A stretch of 64,000 nt of DNA. Source: Jezberella montanilacus (GTDB lineage: Bacteria > Pseudomonadota > Gammaproteobacteria > Burkholderiales > Burkholderiaceae_B). The position numbers were made by a program, and so were the translations under genes. The stretch covers positions 1 to 64,000 of the forward strand of contig NZ_PVTV01000011.1 of assembly GCF_003003055.1 (NCBI RefSeq). The letters run 5' to 3'. The notes under the pieces are model-generated. The model had not been told where the DNA came from. It saw only the letters and a program-made list of their open reading frames with translations, and searched no databases. Below, in pieces: positions 1 through 8,283 of this stretch (position 1 is its first letter; every line of letters begins with the position of its first letter).

Positions 1-116
1 CAGTGAACGCAAGACGGACGGCTTGAGGGCTTAGCCCAGACATGGATCCCCAGCTTGCGATCCACGCGTTGGACGGCTAAACCAGGTAGACCTAGGATAG
101 AATCGACTTGGGACAT
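1..116 (-). CDS. ISL3-family transposase, N-terminal fragment (runs off left edge)
   Basis: Thirty-eight codons are visible from ATG at 116, preceded by AGAGGT at good distance. The peptide starts MSQVDSILGLPGLAVQRVD and continues to a Pro-Ser-Cys-Val-His stretch at the edge, which looks like the first half of the Cys-x2-Cys zinc finger that opens ISL3 transposases. The catalytic DDE domain would lie outside the window, so it is not known whether the gene is intact. Only family resemblance from memory supports the call. Confidence 0.65.
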   Translation of the reverse strand, partial: MSQVDSILGLPGLAVQRVDRKLGIHVWAKPSSRPSCVH

Positions 117-197
117 CGGTATGACCTCTATTAAAAATGTTTCTTCGCAAAAACAAGTTTAATAAATACCGTTGTCCCCCGTTAATGATGTAGAGCC
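1..197 (-). mobile_element. ISL3-like insertion sequence, one end only
   Basis: The transposase start and an outward end are visible, the rest lies left of the window. Read inward on the minus strand from 197, the end begins GGCTCTACATCATTAACGGG, which resembles the GGCTCT-type termini known for ISL3-family elements. The transposase begins about 80 bases inside. The other end and the 8-base target duplication expected for ISL3 cannot be seen, so the family call rests on the terminus and the transposase N-terminus. Confidence 0.6.
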
Positions 198-210
198 AGC
201 GTTAAAATTT

Positions 211-236
211 AAGCCCCAAAAAATGGGGCTTTTTTT
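211..236 (+). terminator. Hairpin terminator, possibly bidirectional
   Basis: Arms 211-217 and 225-231 (AAGCCCC / GGGGCTT) with a 7-base A-rich loop are followed on the plus strand by six T. On the minus strand the hairpin is followed by a weaker T-rich stretch, so it may also end the long minus-strand operon that stops at 265. It sits 14 bases outside the insertion sequence end. Confidence 0.65.
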
Positions 237-264
237 ATTCCTGACAGATCACTTGATCAGAAAG

Positions 265-2406
265 CTATACATCGTAAGCAATTACCTTGGGATTGCTCTG
301 TGACCCGAGCTTCTTGTTGCACACGTCAGCCATAATCTTGGCCACTTGGTCCTGGTACTGATCAGCAATGATGCTGTATTCTTCAGAAGCTTTTGTGTAG
401 TTGCCACTCACATAATATCCAAAGGCTCGTTGCGTATCCTGACAAAGCTCGATCTGAGTTTTGGACGGTGCAGTTTCGGGATCTTCGTCACGGGTTCCGA
501 TGAGCTCATAAATGATAATTTCACCTTTTCGCCCCTTGACAGTAATTTGATCAATGGGTCGAACCCAGAGCTTTTCGCCGGTTTCTTTGTACACCGAGTG
601 ACTGACACAAATCTGCGTGCCGTAGTCCTTATTCACGCCTTCAAGGCGGGCAGCAACGTTGACGCCATCGCCCATGACTGTGTAACTCAAACGTTCAGTC
701 GACCCGATATTACCAACCAACACCGCATCAGTGTGAATGCCGATACGCGCTCTTAACTTGGGCTTACCTTCGCTTACAAGCAGATCGTTGAGTTCATCCA
801 TTCTCTTTTGACCTTTTAGCGCAGCTTTACACGCGTGAAAGGCATGATCGTGGTCAGGTAGTGGGGCGCCCCAAAACGCCATAACAGAATCACCGATGAA
901 TTTATCGACAGTGCCGGATTCTTCCTTAATTGCGTAGGTAAACAGCTTGAGGTATGCAGATACTCGGGTCAGTAATTCTCGTGCAGGCGTCTGCTCAGAA
1001 AGACCTGAAAAATTTTCAAGATCAGAAAATAAAATCGTTAGGTAGCGACTTTCACCGCCGATCTCGATAGGCTTACCTGACCTCAGTAAATCGTTGACCA
1101 AATCCCTTGGCACATAAGAGGTAAAAGCGTCGATGGTGCTCTTCAGTTTGCGAATTGCGTCTGATAGAACTTGTATCTCGTACAGATTGGATTTGACTTC
1201 GACAAACTTGTGGGCTGCATTAAAGTCAAGGAGTTGTTTAATATCAGTCGTCAAAGTTTCAATCGGTTGGGACAATATTTTGGAAAGTTTGAATCCGACT
1301 AAAACCATGAGTGCCACAGCAAGAAGTGAAAAGAGCATCAAGTTCAGATTTACTTTGTTCAACGCCACCAGGAAATCATTTTGGGGCGCGATAGTCAGCA
1401 GATCCCACTTTCGATTTGCCCGCTGTTTCTCAAAGGGATTCAACAGAGCAAGGTATTTAGTGTCATGCTCACCGTACTTAAACTCAACGACTTGATTTCC
1501 CATCCTCTCTTTTTCTTGACCAACAAATTCCAGCGGTGATCCACGTCGGTCATTGATATTAATTAGTTCGAGATTGCCGTTAGTGACTTTGTAATCACCG
1601 ATTCCAACGCCGCTTATTAGGATGTCCCCTTTTTCGTCGAGCACATAAGTTTGGCTATCTTTACTAACTTGTATCGACTGTAAAAATTTTGTCAACGTTG
1701 ATAATTCAAACGATTCCCCCACCATGCCTATCATCTCCCCGTTAATAGCGATGGGAGTAGCTAGTGTGAGCGTTGGTGCATTGGTGCTTCGAGAGAGATA
1801 CGGCGGATCAATTTGAGTGAAGTTACCGCTCGGGTCCTTAGCCAAATCTGCTAGAGCGAGTTTATAAAACGGCCTTGTCCTGGGGTCGTAATCATCTTTG
1901 ATAGTAAAAGAGTCAATTTTTTTATAAGTCGCATCGAAAAAATCAAAACGGGAAAATGAATCACCAGCTTTGTTTTTTTCGAAGGACCAAATATTGAATG
2001 TCGCGTTTTTAGGGGCAACCCGTCCGGCGACGATTGAATTTGGATTAAGACGCTGTACTTGCCTAAAATTGCCGGCATTCGAAGCAATAAATATTGACAC
2101 TAATTCAGGATTATTGGTCAGATGCAAGCGTAAAACATTGTTCATTTTCTCGCTTGAAACCAAACTTGTGTCTTCAACTATTTGTAATTTCAAATAGCTT
2201 AGCGAATCTGAAATGGCATCTAACTGTTTAGAAATTTCAGTCTCGACCTGACGATGATGCCTTTGGATGAGGCTCTTTGCGTTGTCGGTATAAATATTGA
2301 AGTTATAAAAATATGAATAGAGAATAAACGCGATAAAAAACGGAATCCCCAACACTACGAAAGCAGTGCTTAATGTCACTCTCAGTTTAAATCGGCTTAG
2401 CAACAT
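265..2406 (-). CDS. Membrane-bound class III adenylate/guanylate cyclase with Cache-type sensor
   Basis: A 713-residue receptor cyclase that should make a cyclic nucleotide in response to a periplasmic signal. There is one membrane segment at about 12-34, an extracytoplasmic region of about 300 residues resembling a double Cache domain, a second membrane segment at about 353-375, a HAMP-like linker, and a catalytic domain at about 450-640. Both metal-binding aspartates are present (D462 and D506), as are K502, T576, N583 and R587 of the active site, so it looks active. Lys and Thr at the base-selecting positions fit ATP. The tail (about 655-700) looks like a short TPR-type helix pair. It starts 35 bases after the formyltransferase and may be the last gene of that operon. 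Confidence 0.88.
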   Translation of the reverse strand: MLLSRFKLRVTLSTAFVVLGIPFFIAFILYSYFYNFNIYTDNAKSLIQRHHRQVETEISKQLDAISDSLSYLKLQIVEDTSLVSSEKMNNVLRLHLTNNPELVSIFIASNAGNFRQVQRLNPNSIVAGRVAPKNATFNIWSFEKNKAGDSFSRFDFFDATYKKIDSFTIKDDYDPRTRPFYKLALADLAKDPSGNFTQIDPPYLSRSTNAPTLTLATPIAINGEMIGMVGESFELSTLTKFLQSIQVSKDSQTYVLDEKGDILISGVGIGDYKVTNGNLELININDRRGSPLEFVGQEKERMGNQVVEFKYGEHDTKYLALLNPFEKQRANRKWDLLTIAPQNDFLVALNKVNLNLMLFSLLAVALMVLVGFKLSKILSQPIETLTTDIKQLLDFNAAHKFVEVKSNLYEIQVLSDAIRKLKSTIDAFTSYVPRDLVNDLLRSGKPIEIGGESRYLTILFSDLENFSGLSEQTPARELLTRVSAYLKLFTYAIKEESGTVDKFIGDSVMAFWGAPLPDHDHAFHACKAALKGQKRMDELNDLLVSEGKPKLRARIGIHTDAVLVGNIGSTERLSYTVMGDGVNVAARLEGVNKDYGTQICVSHSVYKETGEKLWVRPIDQITVKGRKGEIIIYELIGTRDEDPETAPSKTQIELCQDTQRAFGYYVSGNYTKASEEYSIIADQYQDQVAKIMADVCNKKLGSQSNPKVIAYDV

Positions 2407-2441
2407 TATTTTGATATTTTCTCTGTTCGGGTGTTAGAGGT

Positions 2442-3098
2442 TCAGGTATTTTTATTTGATTGAATTAACTTCAACACTTCATCTGCCGCCAGTTTTGCCG
2501 CGGCATAAGAAGTGATTTTATGCATATCCACCACTGATGAATCTGGAGGAATTGCGATCTTGCCAGACAGCTTAATAAGTGGTCCTGTGTCAAAATTCTC
2601 GTCCACTGCATGGAAAGCCACACAAGTATAGGTTTTACCATCTGCTTGCAATGCATTAAATGGGTTCCCGCCTACGTACTTTGAAGGCCACTTATCGTCA
2701 ATGCATGGGTGCAAGTTGTAAAAACCGAATTCAGGGTATTGGATAAGCCGCTTGCCAATACGTTGGCCAAACGTTGCCATCAAGCATAGCTCTGGCTGCC
2801 ACTGCTTTTCAAACAGTTCGTAAAACGGGTCACTATTTACTCTGTCTTTGTAGACCTCAATACTGTGCTGGTGCGCCAGCGTCTCGACCATTTGGACCTC
2901 TGACACGGTATGAGGATAACGCCAGACACGCTTATCGGGACTGATAAAGGTGTTTTTAGGGTCGTCTGTTGCGACGCCCACTACTTCGACGTACTCGGCA
3001 ATATCGCCATACAAAAGCTCATTTAGCATGTAAAAGCCTCTGTAAAAACTGCCTAACATGGCAACACGTACTCGTTTGTTGATCAGTTCATTTTTCAT
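2442..3098 (-). CDS. Formyltransferase family protein
   Basis: A 218-residue protein of the formyl_trans_N fold, which moves a formyl group from 10-formyltetrahydrofolate to an amine. The catalytic triad is visible: N128 and H130 in an NLHP motif and D170 in FDTGPL. It lacks the C-terminal tRNA-binding domain of methionyl-tRNA formyltransferase, so it is not Fmt. Single-domain relatives include sugar N-formyltransferases of surface glycans. ATG at 3098 is preferred because family similarity begins just after it; a TTG at 3134 is an in-frame alternative with no better ribosome site. A 157-base gap separates it from the upstream lyase gene. The substrate is not known. Confidence 0.8.
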   Translation of the reverse strand: MKNELINKRVRVAMLGSFYRGFYMLNELLYGDIAEYVEVVGVATDDPKNTFISPDKRVWRYPHTVSEVQMVETLAHQHSIEVYKDRVNSDPFYELFEKQWQPELCLMATFGQRIGKRLIQYPEFGFYNLHPCIDDKWPSKYVGGNPFNALQADGKTYTCVAFHAVDENFDTGPLIKLSGKIAIPPDSSVVDMHKITSYAAAKLAADEVLKLIQSNKNT

Positions 3099-3255
3099 GT
3101 TGCTGCGAGTCACAAGCCTTCGTATTGTTGCCAAGTTTCAAAATAATAGAAATAACGTTAGGGTACTGACTACAAATGGCGCATTTGTGGTTTATTTTAG
3201 CCTCTCAAGAGCATTCCAACAATCGTCGCAAAGCACGTCACCCATCTACCGAGCC

Positions 3256-4227
3256 TCACTGCGCGAGCCTGGCTTTAACCTTCTGCCTTAGACGCCCTAA
3301 CGATCCACCTTTCATAACAGAACCAGGCAATGGATGTCCAACAATCTCTTCCGCCAGCAAGGCAGACTCAATCATTTTCTCAAGATTGATGCCTGTTTCT
3401 ATGCTCATCTCGTCGCACATAAAAACAAGATCTTCGGTGCATACGTTACCTGAAGCGCCTGAATGTGAGGCAAACGGACAGCCGCCTAAGCCAGCCACCG
3501 CCGCATCAAACGTCTTGACCCCCATTTGTAACCCGGCAAAGGCATTGGCAATACCCATACCACGCGTGTCGTGAAGATGCAGAGATAGCTCAAGGCCAGG
3601 GTATCGATTGCGAACAGCACCCACAACTTTGTGGATGCTTGCCGGCGTTGCCCAGGCCATCGTATCGGCTAGTGAGATCAGCTCTAGCGTCACACCGCCT
3701 TCGAGGGCTAAATCGAGCAGTTGTTGAACCAGGTCTAGGACCTTGGTCACCGACACATCACCCTCAAAATTGCAACCAAACGCCGCCATGATACTTGCCC
3801 GATTGACGGGCACCTTGTGATACTTGTACGTGCCTAGCATGGACTTGACAGCCGCTACATTCTCATCGTGAGTGCGATTTTGATTACGTTTTAAAAATGT
3901 CTCTGAGGCGGTCAGTGATAAAGAACCCCTGATATCCAGTCGTTCGGTTGCAATGGCGCGCTCGAGGCCCTTGTCGTTTAGCCATAGGGCGGTATAACGC
4001 ACGCCTGGTTTGCGAGAAAAACCCTTGGCGACTTCTACTGCATCAGCCATGTTCGGGACTGCTTTAGGGCTAACAAAAGAGGTGATCTGTATCTGTTCAA
4101 CGCCAGTCTCCGACAAACTGTCGATCAACTCGATTTTTCGGCGAGTCGGGATAGCGCCTTTTTCAATTTGAAAACCTTCGCGTGGGCCTTCTTCTAAAAT
4201 TCTGACTCGACTGGGTAAATCAGACAT
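3256..4227 (-). CDS. Hydroxymethylglutaryl-CoA lyase-like protein
   Basis: A 323-residue TIM-barrel lyase of the HMGL-like family, which cleaves 3-hydroxy-3-methylglutaryl-CoA or a relative to acetyl-CoA and a keto acid. Metal ligands H217 and H219 (LHLHDT) and the mobile-loop cysteine C250 (GLGGCPFA) are present. The N-terminal GPREGFQ motif keeps the arginine (R16) but has Glu (E17) where typical HMG-CoA lyases have Asp. That variant is, to my memory, common in Burkholderiales homologues, so the true substrate may differ. ATG at 4227 follows GAGGGG; longer in-frame starts would overlap the methyltransferase. It lies 16 bases downstream of the methyltransferase. Confidence 0.85.
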   Translation of the reverse strand: MSDLPSRVRILEEGPREGFQIEKGAIPTRRKIELIDSLSETGVEQIQITSFVSPKAVPNMADAVEVAKGFSRKPGVRYTALWLNDKGLERAIATERLDIRGSLSLTASETFLKRNQNRTHDENVAAVKSMLGTYKYHKVPVNRASIMAAFGCNFEGDVSVTKVLDLVQQLLDLALEGGVTLELISLADTMAWATPASIHKVVGAVRNRYPGLELSLHLHDTRGMGIANAFAGLQMGVKTFDAAVAGLGGCPFASHSGASGNVCTEDLVFMCDEMSIETGINLEKMIESALLAEEIVGHPLPGSVMKGGSLGRLRQKVKARLAQ

Positions 4228-4243
4228 GCTTTGCCCCTCGTTA

Positions 4244-4954
4244 TTAAGCCGTGTACTCGGGAAACCACTGTTTCTTGGTTTGATCGAAATGCAGGATGAT
4301 GTTTCTGCCAATCGGTGCATACGCCTGAAAAATATCAGGATGAACAATGTGCCGGGCTTGCTTGACTTGGTAGTCAGTCAGCCCTTGAGGCAGATGAGCG
4401 GGATGGGCAAAAACCAGCGCATTCATGCGATACCACGGTTCAATCGCTTCGTCGGTCCAGATTGCGTCACGAAAATCCAGACAAACATAACCGTGTTGTT
4501 GAAACAAGTCGAACCAGTACTGCGGACTTTGTTCGTTGAGATGATGGATACCGCCTTGTCCTGGTATGGCAGCAGAAAAAAGGACAACAGGCGCGGCATT
4601 AACCAAAGAGCTAACAAGTGTGGCAGCGGCACTTTGAGGCAAGTGTTCTGCGACTTCAAGGCACATCGCGAGGTCGTATCTTCTCGCTAGAGTAATGTTT
4701 TGCGTCAGGTTTACATATTGCACAGGGATATCTGGTGCAAAACCTTCGAGAGCAAACGTATCCAGCCCTAATACGTCCGAGGCGCCGAGTTGCCTCGCCG
4801 CCCGAAGCCAATCCCCGCGGCCACAACCGAAATCGACGATTGATTGATCTTTAATACCGAGCCATGGCAGGATTTTAATTGCTGAACTGATTACCCAGCC
4901 TGAATAGTCGAGCATGACTTTCTGCAAGGCAGAGTAGTCTTCATTTATACCCAC
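4244..4954 (-). CDS. SAM-dependent class I methyltransferase
   Basis: A methyltransferase of about 236 residues with the SAM-binding motif VDFGCGRGDW and a downstream LEVAEHLP motif. The segment with PGQGG, HHLNEQ and a later WYRMN resembles methyltransferases often found in surface polysaccharide clusters. The acceptor is unknown. The start is uncertain: GTG at 4954 places it 23 bases after the SDR stop and just before the conserved region. An ATG at 5029 would extend it 25 residues into the SDR gene, and those residues do not look conserved. The gene is in the cassette with the SDR upstream and the lyase 16 bases downstream. Confidence 0.85.
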   Translation of the reverse strand: MGINEDYSALQKVMLDYSGWVISSAIKILPWLGIKDQSIVDFGCGRGDWLRAARQLGASDVLGLDTFALEGFAPDIPVQYVNLTQNITLARRYDLAMCLEVAEHLPQSAAATLVSSLVNAAPVVLFSAAIPGQGGIHHLNEQSPQYWFDLFQQHGYVCLDFRDAIWTDEAIEPWYRMNALVFAHPAHLPQGLTDYQVKQARHIVHPDIFQAYAPIGRNIILHFDQTKKQWFPEYTA

Positions 4955-4977
4955 AACGACACCATTTGGTTGAGAGG

Positions 4978-5730
4978 CTAAGCCAGTGACTGCGCGCCGT
5001 CCACAGAGATATTTTGACCAGTAACCCATGAGGCGAGGTCGCTAGCCAGAAACGCTGCCACGTTGGCAACTTCTTCTGGGGTACCGAAGCGCCCGGCCGG
5101 GATACCCTGTTTAATGCTCTCATAGAGAGCAGGGTTGTTCTGACGTGCGTTATCCCACACCCCGCCGTCAAAATAGATTGATCCGGGCGATATACAGTTC
5201 ACCCGGATTTTTTGAGGGGCCAACGCTAATGCTTGCGTACGCGTGTAGTGAATGGTGGCCGCTTTGGCTGCCCCATAAGGCGGGGTCCGCGTGCTCGCAC
5301 TCAAACCGGAAATCGACGCAATGTGGATGATGCTTCCGCCGCCATCCAACAGATAAGGCATTGCAGCTGCACAACAGCGAACGCCAGACATGACGTCAAT
5401 TTGCAGGCTGAGTGCCCAACCAGCCTCATCGTCGGAGCGACCAAAGCCAGAGGCGTTATTCACCAAAATATCGACGCCGCCCAAATCTGTTGCCGCCTGT
5501 TCAACCCAATGCTTGATGGCATGCTCGTCGCTTAAATCACACGCGTGAGCACTGACTTTATGCCCGTAGCCACGAAGAGCAAGTGCAGCCTCATCCAGCG
5601 AGGGGACACTGCGCGCACAGATGGCGACATCTGCACCAGCGGCAGCAAAGGCCTTTGCAATCGATAAACCAATCCCCCGACTGCCCCCAGCAACCAGTGC
5701 ACGCTTACCTTTTAAATCAATCTGCATCAT
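4978..5730 (-). CDS. Short-chain dehydrogenase/reductase (SDR)
   Basis: A 250-residue classical SDR that reduces or oxidises a carbonyl/alcohol with NAD(P)H. It shows the GGSRGIG cofactor motif at 15-21, NNAS at 91-94, and the catalytic set S139, Y152 and K156 in YGAAK. The C-terminal half (ISPG, and a final TGQNISVDG) is the usual substrate and tetramer region. It resembles 3-oxoacyl-ACP reductases in general, but the substrate cannot be told from sequence. It sits between the aldolase (45 bases upstream) and the methyltransferase. Confidence 0.92.
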   Translation of the reverse strand: MMQIDLKGKRALVAGGSRGIGLSIAKAFAAAGADVAICARSVPSLDEAALALRGYGHKVSAHACDLSDEHAIKHWVEQAATDLGGVDILVNNASGFGRSDDEAGWALSLQIDVMSGVRCCAAAMPYLLDGGGSIIHIASISGLSASTRTPPYGAAKAATIHYTRTQALALAPQKIRVNCISPGSIYFDGGVWDNARQNNPALYESIKQGIPAGRFGTPEEVANVAAFLASDLASWVTGQNISVDGAQSLA

Positions 5731-5775
5731 TAGTCTTCCGTATTTTTTTGTTTGGTGAGCTTGAATCTAACGTTG

Positions 5776-6540
5776 TTAGGATTGGCGAACTGCAGCCACG
5801 GCTGATTTACAAGCGGCCGATAACAAGCCGATGTCATTACCAGCCGTTACAAAATTAAAGCCTTTTTTTGCACTGCCAGCAGCAGAGACGCCTGAGGTAC
5901 CGTGCATCCCAGCAAACTTGCCGTGCGCATGTGCGCGATCGCAGATGTGTTGAACCATATCCAGCACTTCCTTATCGGTAGGCTCAGTTTTTGGCATGTA
6001 ACCCATCGCAAGCGATAAATCGTTAGGGCCAATGTAAACGCCGTCGAGACCTTCGACTTGCAGGATTTTGTCAAGATTATCCAGCCCTGCGAGCGTTTCA
6101 ATCATGGCAAACTTAAGAATCTGATTGTCAACCTCGGGATAGTAATTCTCTGCACCGGCATACATGATGGCCCGTGCCGGACCATATGACCGTGTCCCGC
6201 GTGGCGGGTATAAACAAGCCGAAACCAATGTTGCTGCGTCATCAACGGTCGAGATCAACGGACTGATGATCCCGTAGGCACCGGAGTCGAGCAATCGCAT
6301 AATTTGAGCAGGGTCATTCCACATCGGCCGCGCGATCGGAATGGTGTTGCCGATTGACAGCGCCTGAAACAGAGGCAGTGCTGTGTCGATGCCTATTAAT
6401 CCATGTTGCAAGTCAACGGTGACGCAATCAAAGCCGACCAAGCCCATTGCTTCCGCAGTAAATGAAGACGCGCTTGATAGCCAACCATTGATCGCAGTTT
6501 CTCCATTGCGAAGCTTGGTTAAGAGTGTGTTTTCTTTCAT
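5776..6540 (-). CDS. HpcH/HpaI family class II aldolase
   Basis: A 254-residue TIM-barrel aldolase or lyase of the HpcH/HpaI family, which makes or breaks a bond between pyruvate and an aldehyde using a divalent metal. The general-base histidine is H46 in DLQHG, the pyruvate-binding arginine is R71, and the metal ligands E148 and D174 (GPND) are all present. Family length is about 250-260. It lies 22 bases downstream of ycaO, with the SDR 45 bases further. The aldehyde partner is unknown; a 2-keto-3-deoxy-sugar or aromatic-catabolism aldehyde is possible. Confidence 0.9.
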   Translation of the reverse strand: MKENTLLTKLRNGETAINGWLSSASSFTAEAMGLVGFDCVTVDLQHGLIGIDTALPLFQALSIGNTIPIARPMWNDPAQIMRLLDSGAYGIISPLISTVDDAATLVSACLYPPRGTRSYGPARAIMYAGAENYYPEVDNQILKFAMIETLAGLDNLDKILQVEGLDGVYIGPNDLSLAMGYMPKTEPTDKEVLDMVQHICDRAHAHGKFAGMHGTSGVSAAGSAKKGFNFVTAGNDIGLLSAACKSAVAAVRQS

Positions 6541-6562
6541 GTTGCCTTTGTCTTAGTTGATG

Positions 6563-8275
6563 TTATTTGAATAACTTATCGTACGCTGCCAGCAAGCCCT
6601 GATGCATCTCGCTGAATTCAAAATTAGGACCCAGATCTGTCAAACCGAAAAAGACGTTTATCTTACCTAGTGCGTTTTGCGCAGTGTGCACCGTAGCCTG
6701 ACCGTACATGAGCTCTAATGCGGCCAAGTAGGGGGCCGTGTCTTCTAGCTTAATGATATTTTCGAGACATTGATAGACCGCCAGCCTCGCTGGGTTCATC
6801 TGTTGATACATGCGCAACCATTGGCAGCCATCTAAAACCGCATCCAGATCGCCTAAGGCCAGGGCCACGAGTGTCTTAATTTCACCCATACGAAGTTCTT
6901 TCCAGGCGGTACCCGCCGGGATAGCGAGACCGAGGATCTCCCACAGAGGCCGCTCGTCCGAGGCGTTGATAGATGCCAGGTCCTCGTTAAGCTCGGCTAA
7001 CTCAGCTTGGCTCAACTGAGACAAACGAGACATCGCCGGCCGAATCAGATTGCCAGCACTATTATTTTCGAACTCTAAATCGTCAACGGGATAGATCTCT
7101 GACATGCCCGGCACGATAATGCGACAGGCATACGCGCCTTGTTCAGCAAAATCAGAAACATAAATATCGAAACGATCTTTGGCGATCCGATTACATAACC
7201 AGTCGTAGTCTTCTTGCGTGGTGGTGCTGAAATCCCAATCATGAAAATCGTAATCTGGCTTATCACACAAGAAATTCCACGAAATCACACCGCTTGAATC
7301 GACAAAATGAATTTCAAGGTTAGCGACTGAATTGATTTCGTCCATGTCAAAGCCCGGCTCGGGGAAGCCTTCTAAGGAATCAAGAGAGCGCCCTTGCAGT
7401 AGCTCGGTTAACGCACGCTCTAGTGCAATCTCGAAGCGAGGGTGTGCACCAAAACTAGCAAAACAGCCCTGATCTTTCGGGTGTAGCAAGGTGACGTTCA
7501 TGACGGGGTACTCGCCACCTAACGATGCGTCTTTCACCAAAATGCCAAAGCCCGCGTCCCTTAGCCCTTTAACACCCGCCGCAATCTTCGGATAGCGCGC
7601 GATCACTGCGTCTGGAACATCAGGCAAGCATAAGCCCTCGCTGATAATTCGGTACTTGATGTGACGTTCGAAAATTTCGGATAGAGCTTGACTGCGGGCT
7701 TCCATCATTGTGTTGCCAGCTGCCATGCCGTTACTAACATAGAGATTACCAATGATATTCACCGGGAACCATGTCAGTGCGCCATCTGAGAGCCGGGTAT
7801 ATGGCAAAGCGCACACGCCTCGGTCTACGTTGCCCGAGTTCAAATCGACCAGTACCTCAGTCTCGATCTCACCTTCGGGGTCATAAAACGCTCGAAGGGA
7901 AGGATTAAGGAGTTCGTCGGGCCACTTACCGTCAGGCGCGTGTGCGAACCACTTTTCTTGAGGGTAATGAACAAAAGGTCGATTGGCGCGCGCTTCTCCT
8001 AAGTAAAAGTGCGTCCAAAAGTAATGGGTCCCCAGTCGCTCAAAAAACTCACCCATGGCGCTCGCGCGAGCAGCCAATTCAGTTGCACCCTTACCATTTG
8101 CAAACAGCATGGGGCACTCGTTGTCCTTCACGTGAACGGACCAAATACCGTCAACCGGATGCAGCAGTGAGGACTCGTTAAGCTGAAAACCACGCGAGGC
8201 AAGCTTGGCCTGCATCGTTTGGATGGTGGACTCTAACGAGGCGTCCTTGCCTGGGATGTAGGTTTCATTTGTCAT
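6563..8275 (-). CDS. ycaO: YcaO-domain protein, E. coli YcaO-type
   Basis: A 570-residue homologue of E. coli YcaO, matching it from the N-terminal IPGKDA through the C-terminal domain, so it is the full two-part protein. YcaO proteins are ATP-dependent enzymes that activate amide backbones; the E. coli protein is linked to RimO-dependent methylthiolation of ribosomal protein S12. The first Glu-rich segment GKGATELAARASAMGEFFER (61-80) and the second EARSQALSEIFERH (192-205) hold the ATP/Mg contacts known from YcaO structures. The PxPxP-type tail of azoline cyclodehydratases is absent. No rimO, TfuA or clear precursor peptide lies nearby. It sits 8 bases after the serine hydrolase. Confidence 0.92.
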   Translation of the reverse strand: MTNETYIPGKDASLESTIQTMQAKLASRGFQLNESSLLHPVDGIWSVHVKDNECPMLFANGKGATELAARASAMGEFFERLGTHYFWTHFYLGEARANRPFVHYPQEKWFAHAPDGKWPDELLNPSLRAFYDPEGEIETEVLVDLNSGNVDRGVCALPYTRLSDGALTWFPVNIIGNLYVSNGMAAGNTMMEARSQALSEIFERHIKYRIISEGLCLPDVPDAVIARYPKIAAGVKGLRDAGFGILVKDASLGGEYPVMNVTLLHPKDQGCFASFGAHPRFEIALERALTELLQGRSLDSLEGFPEPGFDMDEINSVANLEIHFVDSSGVISWNFLCDKPDYDFHDWDFSTTTQEDYDWLCNRIAKDRFDIYVSDFAEQGAYACRIIVPGMSEIYPVDDLEFENNSAGNLIRPAMSRLSQLSQAELAELNEDLASINASDERPLWEILGLAIPAGTAWKELRMGEIKTLVALALGDLDAVLDGCQWLRMYQQMNPARLAVYQCLENIIKLEDTAPYLAALELMYGQATVHTAQNALGKINVFFGLTDLGPNFEFSEMHQGLLAAYDKLFK

Positions 8276-8283
8276 GCCTAATC

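Noticed and set aside
5168-5535. Frames opposite the SDR and the aldolase
   Set aside because: They are antisense shadows of strongly coding genes with no ribosome sites.
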